Source: Antedon bifida
Taxonomy: Eukaryota; Echinodermata; Crinoidea; Comatulida; Antedonidae
NCBI GenBank assembly: GCA_963402885.1
Contig: OY727103.1
Location: 16,146,085-16,210,084, forward strand
Direction of reading: 5' to 3'
DNA: 64,000 nt
The position numbers and the translations under genes were made by a program. Of the stretch, positions 23,064-34,600 are shown one piece after another. The notes under the pieces are model-generated. The model did not search any database and was not told the origin of the DNA. It saw only the letters and a program-made list of their open reading frames with translations. Positions within the stretch are counted from its first letter, which is position 1. Every line of letters begins with the position of its first letter.

Positions 23064-24742
23064 TTAGAAGAATGTGTTTGGTCTCTTGGTAGTGAAAACT
23101 GGTTTGTATGTACGCATGGTACGGTGAGGAAGTGGGAACTTGATCTTGGAGTTCTGAAAGAAATCAAATACAAATTTCAATACAAAAAAATCATTTTCGA
23201 CGAAATGTAGTACTTTCACGTTGAAAGGAAATTAATAGTGTAACTTACATGGAACTGCTTAACATGAGATCTGCGGCATTTGCTGGCAGCGATCTGTTCA
23301 ACTCTCATGATTTGAATTGAGTGAGATCTCGCACGATGACGAGCTCCCATATCACGATCTATGGATTAATAAGATTTCTCATAAATTTTAAATATCTTTA
23401 TGAGCAGTTGATTTTTTTGGCGCTTGCCTGTAAACCATAGCTGTAGTGTAGGTTCATGTCCACTCTAAGCCACTTCTTTTTCACTCCTAGCAAACCCCTG
23501 AACAGATTAGCTAGGGGTGGGGTTTTCCAATGATATTGTACCAGTTTTATTAGTTCACTTCCACAAACTATAGTCAAGTTAGGAAAGGCGACAAAACCGA
23601 TTGCATTTGTTATATGCACATTTTAAAACTTGAACTACTGAAGATGCAAGTACGTCCAAGGGAGTTTATGTGCAGTTTGATAAATACTTTTCTACATAAA
23701 TATATAGATGATAAAACCAATTGTGACATCATTACTTACAGCATTGTGTGACAGCACTTGCAGTGGTCAAGTCACGGTACTCGCGGTACATGTTGTGGGT
23801 TCCACTACGCGAGTCGTAACGCAACCAGATTCCAAAATTCTTGATGGTTCCTGGTCGTTTCTCTGAAATCTGTAAATGAACAAAGTGATTAGTGCTACTC
23901 ATCAACAGCAAGCAAATCCCAAGTAGTTTTCCTTACTTTGTTTGTCTCAGTTTTTTTAGTTCACTTTCCAAGCTACATTTAAGCTAGGAAAGGCGACAAA
24001 ACTGATCATTTATTTGTGCACAATTTTAAACTCAAACTACTGTGATGCTAGGAAGTTCAAGGGAGTTTTGTGCATGTTGTTCTCTTTTTTCAGTGCTTGT
24101 TACACCATATAGTATCCAGTCATCATAATTACCTTTCTGCAACTGCAGACTTCGCCCTGCGACTTCTTTAACTTCTTCAATTTGTTGGTAAAGTACCAAA
24201 AACGAGACTTTGCAATGATAGCATTGGGAGCGAATATCCTCATCTTGTAGAGGGCAGGAGTTGGCTCCTTTTCGGTGGGCAATTTGCGCCCCACCACATG
24301 GAATTCCCGCAACTGAAACAGGGAAAAGAAAGTTCATTTGCTTTTGAATTGGGCTACATTTAGGCTTATCTATTATTTAATTACGTATATAGGCCTAGCC
24401 TAGCCTTAGTACTCCTCGCTTAATACCCAAATCAGGTGCGAAAGTTATCAATCCAATCTAGGCCTATCCACTTACATAGGCCTAGTAATATTGGGATAGG
24501 CCTAGACTAGGCTAGTCTCCTCCATTATTTGCATTCGATCGCACCTTCCATCCAATCAATGTGGATGAACAAATTGCGATATTAAAAAATGGCTTTCACA
24601 ATTTCAAAACCAGAATATTTTTAACTATTTTTCAAGAATAGACATTAGAGGAAATACAGATATGAGTGTTGGCAATCAAGATTTATATTTTTTGATAAAA
24701 TTAAACATTTATTCCCCGACTTACTTGTCCTTTACACGACAT
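23064..24742 (-). CDS. RPL18A: 60S ribosomal protein L18a (eL20)
   Basis: Five minus-strand coding exons (24725-24742, 24133-24312, 23740-23869, 23249-23358, 23064-23153) give 175 aa (human 176). Residues align along the whole family: [33 protein letters not shown], then [68 protein letters not shown], and the C-terminus TTKRPNTFF. It is a structural protein of the large ribosomal subunit. The first exon codes only six residues (MSCKGQ), which fixes the start. A pyrimidine tract just upstream fits a TOP mRNA. Introns 2 and 3 each carry an H/ACA snoRNA. It is divergent from XPOT. Confidence 0.98.
23534..23675 (-). ncRNA. Intronic H/ACA box snoRNA, copy 2 (RPL18A intron 3)
   Basis: On the minus strand a 5' hairpin closes with TGCACAT/ATGTGCA. 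An H box candidate ATAACA follows. The 3' hairpin has GGTTTT...AAAACT at its base, with GTCGCC and GTGAACTA lining the internal pocket. An ACA box (ACAATA) sits 3 nt from the proposed 3' end. It aligns throughout with the copy in intron 2, and the pocket words (GTCGCCTTTCC, GTGAACTAA, CAGTAGTT, ACTCCCTTG) are the best conserved. Both the fold and the sequence are seen directly; the target uridine was not determined. Confidence 0.8.
23940..24075 (-). ncRNA. Intronic H/ACA box snoRNA, copy 1 (RPL18A intron 2)
   Basis: On the minus strand the 5' hairpin base is TGCACAA/TTGTGCA, then H box candidate AAATAA. The 3' hairpin has base TCAGTTTT/AAAACTGA and an apical stem CTTTCCTAGCT/AGCTTGGAAAG. The ACA box ACAAAC ends 3 nt before the RNA's proposed 3' end. 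The human RPL18A gene hosts an H/ACA snoRNA (SNORA68, from memory), so host and RNA class agree; whether this is its orthologue needs alignment. The 3' end lies about 70 nt from the downstream exon, a normal spacing for intronic snoRNAs. Confidence 0.85.
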
Positions 24743-24754
24743 AATGGCGTCCAC

Positions 24755-24766
24755 GAGGAGAAAAGG
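24755..24766 (-). promoter_or_regulatory. 5' TOP pyrimidine tract of RPL18A
   Basis: Minus-strand CCTTTTCTCCTC lies 13-24 nt upstream of the RPL18A start codon, in the position and composition of a terminal oligopyrimidine start site, the element that makes ribosomal protein mRNAs respond to TOR signalling. The start of transcription is inferred. Confidence 0.6.
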
Positions 24767-25644
24767 CCGGATTAATTGAGGGCGCTGTTAAACTTATTTC
24801 AGAAAGTGTCATCACTTATAGAGGGGGTGCTTCATGGAAAGGAAAACACGTTTCGTGTACAGAAAAAAAAGTGTTGTATTTACACCCAAAAGATAATGGT
24901 AAAATCATCAAAATTAGCACAGTAAACTCTTTAAATTGCAGGTAGAAAACTAACTAATTGTCAGGATAATTTTGAAGCAAATTAGATCATTATTAAAATA
25001 GATTATGAACGTTAAAATCAGAAGCATACAGCTAGGCCTAGCTAGTAGTAGGCTAGACATGCATGATGATGGATGGGATGGGTGGTGGTAGGCGCATCAT
25101 TGACTGTTCGTCCTTTACGGCCGGTTAGCATTCAATAGGCCTAGAATATTAGATCGCTAAATATCTATGGAAAATTGAATTTGTAAGCTTTTATATCTAT
25201 ATTCTAGGAAAATATTAATACTAATAGTGGTTCACGTGACTCGGTCCCAGTGAACATAATAATAATTAATATAATACTAATATTATAGGCCTAGGGCCTA
25301 TTATTATATTTTTTTAATTAAAAATATTTTTTAGGCTAGCTAACTAGAGGGCCTCTAGTTTAGCTAGAGTACTACTAGCATAATCAAATCTTTAATAAGC
25401 CTAGGTAGAAGTAGGCTTATGATTTATTTTAGATGTAGGCCTAGCCTATGCCCTACCTGGAGTCTAGAGGTACAACTACAAGAAGTTATCAAAATGTCAC
25501 ACAAAAGTAGTTGCTAGGCCTAGGCTTACTTTTTTCAATATACTGTTATTGTTGTACATGAATACCTTGACAAATTAATAATAGACTTACTCTAATACAG
25601 TACTGTGTTTATTTATATTTACTTAGAATTCATAAAAAGATGAA
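24767..25644. promoter_or_regulatory. Divergent promoter region RPL18A / XPOT
   Basis: About 0.9 kb separates the two start codons, which point away from each other. The XPOT coding start is preceded by an acceptor (TATTTACTTAG at 25615-25625), so XPOT has a non-coding first exon in this stretch, its position not fixed. TAGGCCTA words are frequent (25031, 25137, 25286, 25437, 25517). No TATA box is evident. Confidence 0.5.
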
Positions 25645-28600
25645 ATGGAAAGCAATATGGATTCTCGACTAATACAGGGTATTGGTCTTTATACTGATCC
25701 ACACCAACAGGCACAGGTAAGGACATTGAAACAAAAGTTTAATAATTTTGCAATTTACAAACAAAAATATTAACAACATCAATCTTTAGTTTTATCTAAT
25801 ACTTAAAATCCTTGAGCATTTTGATTAAAATTTAGCAAGAAATACCTTGCACAATTTCAAACTGTTTAATTTACACACATTAAACAATGTTTTCCACTTA
25901 TAATTTGGGAAATAGATAATAATAATGAAAGCACTCAGAAACTGAGTGAAGTACTTGGCAAAATATATATCAGAGAAAACAATATTTGGAAAGAGCGGGA
26001 TCACTACTTGATATTTTGGATAGGATAGTAGAATATTAATTATTAATTTAATAGCGGTAACCAATATCAATTTCCTGAAAATCAATAGGCATGTTCTGTA
26101 AGTATACATATTAACATCCAAAAATTCAGGATGGTAACTTTGTGGACGCTCTCATGCTAACAAACAAAGCAAGTACTAAGCATTCCAAGTGCTTTGGGCC
26201 ATTCCTTCCCATTCATCTACCAACAACATAGCTTTAAAGATATACATACTTATGTAAATAATTTTAATTGATAAAAATCTTTTTTAAAGGTTCTTGATTA
26301 CTTTGAACAACTGAAGTTGTCACCAGATGGATGGAAGCATTGTGGAGAAACCTTGCTGAAGGGAACAGCTGATGAAAATGTCTCTTTCTTCTGCTTTCAG
26401 GTCTTGGAACATTTCATTAGCAACAGGTGAGTTTAATGTGCAGAATTTACAGATGGCTTAATCTCATCATGAGGTCAGAAAACAAGGTCAATGACCTTAT
26501 TCACCCCTCATCCATAGAGGTGTAAAATTCTAATGGTACATCTTCTATTCTTTAAAGTCAGAGATTTGCCAATGTCCAAACACAAGATCTAATGACTTTC
26601 CCTCTAAAAAAATCAAAATCATAGTTATACCTGGTTGTTCACCAGTTCATTCCCCATCCAGAGATTTAGTGTCCTAATGATACTGTACATCTTCTATTCT
26701 TCCAAAATCTGCCACACATTATTATCCATGTCACAATATAATGTAGGTGTCTGATAATAAATTCTATTTTATTCCTTGTTTTAGATTTAGAGAAAGTACC
26801 CCAGAAGACCAACAGCACCTGCGACAGGTGTTGTTGAGCTGGCTACAATTAAAGGTCAGTGAACATTTTTAGTGGAATTATTTTTTAATAGATAGTTGAC
26901 TGAATATGTTCATCATTTCATAACTTTTCATAATTAAATGTAAATGTGGTGGAATAATGTACTGGGCTGAATTGCGCACAGGTGTGGACAACATGTGCGA
27001 CAACTTTCTGATCTCCTAAAGGTCTGTGTTGTACAGCTGCCAACAGACCGCACTTATTTGTCTGTCCACAACGGCCAGGTCTAGACAGACCAGTACACAT
27101 GAGTAACTCCCTACTCTTCTGAAAGAAGAAGAAAGATGTACTTGCTCTACCACAGGAGAGCCTTGACCCCATGCTGTTTGCATGGCTATTAGTTTGCGGT
27201 GCCCTTGTCTTAACCACTTGATTCGACATCTGTGTATTGTTAAAATATCTGTTAGAACATTCCTTCTCAATCCAATCTTTTCAATGAATTTTACCACTTT
27301 CTTGGTGAACAATTTCCTCTCTTTCAGGTTACAACAGAAGGCCAGGAGAAGAATTTTATCAAGAACAAAGTAGCCCAGCTTTTTTCTTTAGTGTTTATCT
27401 TTGACTTTCCCGCTGGATGGCCCACGTTCTTCTCCACTCTGTTACAAATGTTGCAGTTGGGCAACAAATCTGTAGATATGTATCTACGCATTTTACTAGC
27501 CATTGATTCCGAGGTGGTGGACCGTGAAATTGTTCACACACCTGAGGTAATGGAATGTTACATATTCATGTTTATGTGTTTTATTATGCCATCTGATTTG
27601 AGATGGTACTATAGAATATTTTATTATATAGTTTTTTCCCTACATATTTTACATTCATGCAAAATCAGTTGGTTACATACATGTGATATGTACAAGAGCA
27701 CCCTCACATTTGATTAAATATATTTTGCATTTGCTATTATAGTTTATGATTATTCTAATGATTGTTTTGCTGTACTTTGTAGGTTGTTATTAGTTAATGC
27801 TTTACATCCTGTAGAAAAAAAAGTTCAGATAATTAAACAGATATTATTATTTCATCAAATTTCAATTAAATAGTTGAGTTAATTTTAATGTAAATCCTTG
27901 TAATTATTTAGTGTATTCAAACCTCTAATGTCACAGTCTGGTAGAGACATTCCTGCATTCATTCTTTATAACTATTATCGGGTGCCTAAAATTTATATGA
28001 ATTCTCTGCATTGTATTCATTGATTGTAGTGATGTAAGTGATGGATTTTAATTAAAAATGTTATTTTTCAATAGGAAGCGCAAAGAAATACACTTCTTAA
28101 GGATGAGATGCGTGTACGCTGCGTGAATGACCTCGTAGAATCCTGGTACCAGATCCTTGAAACCTATGAGAGCACGCACCCCGAATTAGCCTGTGATTGT
28201 ATTGAGGTCATAGGACTTTACGTGTCGTGGATTGACATTGGTCTAATTGCAAATGATCGTTTTGTCGGCAAACTATTAAACTATTTAGGAATTGACGTTT
28301 TACGTGAATCCGCATGTGACTGTCTTCATGATATTATCAATAAAGGGATGGACCCGATTATGAAAACTGAACTGATTGAATCGTTGATGAAAGTACTCGA
28401 GGAAATTGGTGTAATCCCCCCAAAACAAGTAAGTACAGTTTTCCTCCATTTAAAGACACCTTTGGGCCTGAATTTTGATTGGTAACCGTATTTTGTTAAA
28501 TCCGTTATAGAGACTTCTCAGTATTACAAGTCACTTTCCCACTAAGGGACAGTTTCTCCCGATTGTTTTTTACTATAAATGCATGCCCAGCATTGTTTTA

Positions 28601-31600
28601 GTAGCAACCTCTAATGTTTTATGTAATTTTTTTAGCAACCTCTCTTGTTTGGCTAGATGCTTTCTCCCAATATTTCTCTTTTCCAAGTTGGAGATCTCTG
28701 AATATACAGTCTTCCCCAAATATCCTGGCTGCAGTAAAACATATATGCTGCACCCAGTATTATGATTGTAGCAGTTCAATGGCACAATACAAATATCTAG
28801 TAATGCTACAAACTATTTGACTTTGTACTAATATCATGTTTTTTGCTCCTTTTCCGTTTCATAACATTTTTGGCAATCTCTTCATTTGTTATAGTTAATA
28901 TTAAACTTTATCAGATAAAAAGCCATTGTTATTGGCACTCAAATGATAGCGTGACTATTGCTCATTGCGAAATATGGAAACAAATAATCATTAATGCCAA
29001 ATGTCTTTTAAGCTTATGGCTATCATGTGATATTTTTTACTGTAAATATTTTTCAAAAACAATTAGATATTGCACAATGTGACTATAGCATTAGCAGCTG
29101 TCTGGTAATTGATTGAAATATTGAATTCATTGTCTTTCCGTTAATAATACATCAAATATATTGCAACATATGCTGAACCCTTTCAAATTCTAGGCCATTC
29201 AACAGATTCTTAAGAAATTTAGATTCTACTATGTAGACCATTATATAATTAATTATCGATAACTCTACTTAGATTGAAATGAAATTAGAGCCAAAATAAA
29301 GTATATATGTACTGTTACATTTAGATATGATACCGTATTAATAATAAATAATATGGAAATCTTATATTGCGCTGGTTTCCATAAAAAAAGGATATGCTCA
29401 CGGCGCATTGACACAACAATGCAATGAATGAAATCATGTAGTCAAAGTTGGAGCTGATAATAAAGGTCTTCAGCTTTGATTTAAAGAAATTCAATGAATT
29501 TGCAGATTTAACATGTTCGGGAAGTTGGTTCCAAATAAATGGAGCAGAAAAAGTAAAACAACGGTTACCCCATGATTTTAAAGTTTGCAATAATAATAAT
29601 AGAATAGAATAGACATCTGTTTGACAATGACTGGTTATTTGTTGTTGGTTGCTATGGTGTTACGTATCACCATCTACAGTAGTCTGGATTGAAATTATAT
29701 ATAGATATAGATCAAACACTGACCTTTCCAACTCCCCCCCCCCCCCCCATTTATACTTATCCCAGTTTCTCTTTCAATGAGAATAGCACCTAAGTCTGTA
29801 TTTGACATAAAATCTTCATTCAATTCTGTATTATTCTGAAAAATATATTGTTTTTGTATTTTTAAAACAGGATGAAGATGTTGATTTTCTAGCAAAACTT
29901 GCTCGACTTGTAAACGGAATGGGTTGTAATCTCATAATCAGTTGGCAAAAGTAAGATTAAAATGTGTGTTGTCAATTATTATGGGATTAGTTCAGAAAGT
30001 ATCTGCATAATTTGTTTTGTGGCTGGAGTGTGTGCCAAATTTGTCCAATTTAATTTATGTTTACAGGAACAATAACAGGCCTGCACAATAACTACACATA
30101 TATATTTAATTTATACTTTTGTATATAATTTTAACATTTCGGCCAATCCAAGTGTGTTCATTCGAAAAAGTATATTGTATTAATTACCTTAAAACCCAAA
30201 CTAAATTCACACGATAGTATGTTTACTGTTTTAAGTTACCTAATTTTTTACACATAATATATTCTAATTAATTCACCAAACATCTCAGAATTATGATTTT
30301 CTCAATAAACATTCAAATCATTATATTAATAATTTTAAAAAATTTTATTTTCAGACAAGTGAAGATTAAAGATCATATAAGTGCAGCTCGAACTCTGTCG
30401 GCAGTAGAGTCAAAGATACCGTTAATGTTCCAGTTTCTTGGTCATGAAGATGATGACATATCATTGGCTGTGGCGGACTTTGCTAAAGATTACATAACAG
30501 TTTTAAAACAGGTTAGAATGAAAATCATATTTTTATCATTTATTTATTTTCAGAAAAATAATTTGTTTGTGAAAACACTATTTTCATAGAAATCAAAGAA
30601 CTTTTATTATGTGGTAGAACTAATAATGAACAGCATGTGATATAAAATTAACCAATGAAATGGTAAATTTAATACAACATTTAAACAAACACCTGTAGCT
30701 AGGCCTACTGCATTTATATATGGCACTGATGAAGGGCTAGTGTTGCCCAAAAGCTCTGCTTTCTGGCTGTTTTACTTTATCATTTTGATTTAGCTTTTTG
30801 CTTATTTTATTTGTATCCCCACTGAGATCCAGTCACTGATACTCACAGCATTGTCATTTTTTCAGTAATTTGCCTTTGGATTAATATTTGTTATTATTTA
30901 TATTTTCAGATTATCCACACAAATGCTGCTCAGAAGGAGTTTCTAAAACAAATGCTTTATATAATTCTAAAGAAGTTTGAATTTGACGAATCATACGATT
31001 TTGATCCGCAAGGTGAGGACGAAGCCATGTTTCAGGATTATCGTAAGCAGATTAAGGTGATCTTTGATAATCTAGCCCAACTGGATCAACAACTTGTGTT
31101 TTCTGCCGTGCATCAATATGTTACTACAACATTAAGGTTAGTCATTGGTCAATAAGTTTCATCAATTATTAAAGTCAATGTTTTCCATTCATAGAGTTCT
31201 CAAAGTCAAATTCTTTATTCAAAGTTCAAAAACTGAATAATCAAAGTACTGTAATAATAATCACCTCATTAAACACATCTTAAAATCTACGGTATTCCCT
31301 AATTTATAATTACTAGTAGGCTAGTATTGTTAAGTTATTTTATTTTAAACAGTCTAATAAAGAAAAATTTTGTTGTTTTGTTCCATGCCATCTCTCTACC
31401 TTTCAATCTAATTATATTTTTTTTCTCCATCATATCTTTCCTTGTCATTTTCTGCCATCCAATTGTTCCATTCCATTATACCATATCTTCACTTATTCAT
31501 ATCTTACCCATCAATTATATTTCTTTCTCCACCTTATCTTTACTTGTCTTTTTCTGCCGTCCAATTGTTCCATGCCGTGCAGTAGCTCACATGACGGAGA

Positions 31601-34600
31601 CTCAACTGGGTAACCATCAGTAGTTGACACGAAGGAGACTCATCCGGGTAACCATCAGTAGCTGACACAAAGGAGACTCAGCCAGGTAACCATCAGTAGC
31701 TGACACGACAGAGACTCAACAGGGTAACCATCAGTAGCTGACACGAAGGAGACTCAGCTAGGTAACCATCAGTAACTGACACGACAGAGACTCAGCTGGG
31801 TAACCATCAGTACAGCCAGGTAACCATCAGTAGCTGACACGACAGAGACTCAGCTGGGTAACCATCAGTAGCTGACACGAAAGAGACTCAGCCAGGTAAC
31901 CATCAGTAGCTCATACGACAAAGACTCGACCGGGTAACCATCAGTAGCTGACACGAAGGAGACTCAGCCAGGTAACAATCAGTAGCGGACACGAAGGAGA
32001 CTCAGCCGGGTAACCATCAGCAGCTGACACGAAGGAGACTTAGCCAGGTAACCATCAGTAGCGGACACGAATGAGACTCAGCCGGGTAACCATCAGCAGC
32101 TGACATGACAGAGACTCAGCCAGGTAACCATCAGTAGCTGACAGGAAGAAGACTCAGCCAGGTAACCATCAGTAGCTGACACAAAGGAGACTCAGCCAGG
32201 TAACCATCAGTAGCTGACACGACGGAGACTCAGCCGGGTAACCATCAGTAGCTGACACGACGGAGACTCAACAGGTTAACCATCAGTACCTGACACGACA
32301 AAGACTCGGCCGGGTAACCATCAGTAGCTGACACGACAGAGACTCAGCCGGGTAACCATCAGTAGCTGACACGAAGGAAACTCAGCCGGGTAACCATCAG
32401 TAGTGGACACGAAGGAGACTCAACTGGGTAACCATCAGCAGCTGACACGAAGGAGACTCTGCTGGGTAACCATCAGTAGTGGACACGAAGGAGACTCAGC
32501 CGGGTAACTATCAGTAGCTAACACAATAGAGACTCAACTGGGTAACCATCGGTAGTTGACACGAAGGAGACTCAGCCGGGTAACCATCGGTAGTTGACAC
32601 GAAGGAGACTCAGCCGGGTAACCATCAGTAGCTGACACGACGGAGACTCAACAGGGTAACCATCAGTACCTGACACGACAAAGACTCGGCCGGGTAACCA
32701 TCAGTAGCTGACACGACAGAGACTCAGCCGGGTAACCATCAGTAGCTGACACGAAGGAAACTCAGCCGGGTAACCATCAGTAGTGGACACGAAGGAGACT
32801 CAACAGGGTAACCATCAGTACCTGACACGACAAAGACTCGGCCGGGTAACCATCAGTAGCTGACACGACAGAGACTCAGCCGGGTAACCATCAGTAGCTG
32901 ACACGAAGGAAACTCAGCCGGGTAACCATCAGTAGTGGACACGAAGGAGACTCAACTGGGTAACCATCAGTAGTGGACACGAAGGAGACTCAGCCGGGTA
33001 ACTATCAGTAGCTGACACAATGGAGACTCAACTGGGTAACCATTGGTAGTTGACACGAAGGAGACTCAGCCGGGTAACCATCGGTAGTTGACACGAAGGA
33101 GACTCAGCCGGGTAACCATCGGTAGTTGACACGAAGGAGACTCTGCCGGGTAACCATCAGTAGTGGACACGAAGGAGACTCAACTGGGTAACCATCAGTA
33201 GTGGACACGAAGGAGACTCAGCCGGGTAACTATCAGTAGCTGACACAATGGAGACTCAACTGGGTAACCATTGGTAGTTGACACGAAGGAGACTCAGCCG
33301 GGTAACCATCGGTAGTTGACACGAAGGAGACTCAGCCGGGTAACCATCGGTAGTTGACACGAAGGAGACTCTGCCGGGTAACCATCAGTAGCTGACACGA
33401 TCATTTGACTATACTGCTGTTGTAGACCTTGCTATACACTATTTGATTTAATGGTTTCTTTTTGCTGTCTCTCTTAAATGTGTCTTTCATCTGTGGGTCA
33501 TTCTCTTACTGTACTATCTTTACTTAATTCCTCAGGACTGGCGGTCCCCTTGGCCGCTCACTGGAAATAATCTGCTATTTCCTTCTTTCCATGGCACAGT
33601 CTTCCGCTTGCTAAATGTCCGATCTTGTATCCTTTGGGGTCTGGTCTTTCCATCTAGCTTGAGGCCGGACGGGTCGGGACTGGTTGTCCCCTTGACCGCT
33701 CACTGGAGATAATCCGTCATTCCCTTATTTCCATGACACAGTCTTCTGCTTGCTGGAAATCCAAGCTTGGTTCAGTGTCATCTATTCTTAAAACATGTCT
33801 TGACCATCTCCATTGTTCCCTCACACCTTGACATTCCCTGAGCTCCTTGCTTCATTCTTTCTACAAACTTTTAATTGCCATGCCTTTAAAAATATTTCTT
33901 CTTGAGTTTTCAGTAACAACCGTTTTCACTGCATTTCTTCTCATTTTTCAGTTCCTGGAAGACAGTAAATTTTACACAAGTTGAGTTATCTATTCGGATT
34001 CTATTCATGATGGGAGAGGCTATCCCTGCAAACAGTGGCAATCATTTTTCGGGGGAAGGACAACGAGTTGCGGCCATGAAGAGCATGATGGAAAAGGTGA
34101 GACAAGGTTTTGAAAGTTAAGATACAATAAAACGGCATGATAGGAAAAATAAGACAGATCTTTGAAACATCTTTTTTTAAGAATAATCAATCTGAAGCAC
34201 ATTCTGTCAAATGCAAATGATGTTTAGAACCAATTAATAAATGAATGAAATATTGGATTAAAAAATTAATCAAAGAGATTTAAAAACATTTAGAACCAAA
34301 TATTTATTTACTTTGTAGGACAATTCACCATTAGAATGGTGGCACTCAACAAAAACTTTGGTGCAGTCAAATAAAAGTACCGTAGTTCCTCGGGTATAAT
34401 CCCACCTCGGGTATAATCCCACCCCCGACTTTACGATTACCTTCACATGCAAGCATATTCCCGGGCAAAGTCCCAGTGTATAATTTAACATTAGGCCAGA
34501 GGTGGGCCTAGGCCTACTGTAGCTAGCTAGGCCGACGTCAATTTCTCACCAAAAAAATAGAGTATTTTCTCTGAATTTGGGTGACTTAAAACTCATCAAA

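Noticed and set aside
26918-27312. Two overlapping minus-strand ORFs of about 100 codons in XPOT intron 3
   Set aside because: No recognisable domain, low-complexity runs (FFFF), and located between well-supported XPOT exons.
31580-33402. Regular repeats resembling a CRISPR array
   Set aside because: The 38-bp units are directly adjacent with no unique spacers, and the locus is an intron of an animal gene. It is a minisatellite.
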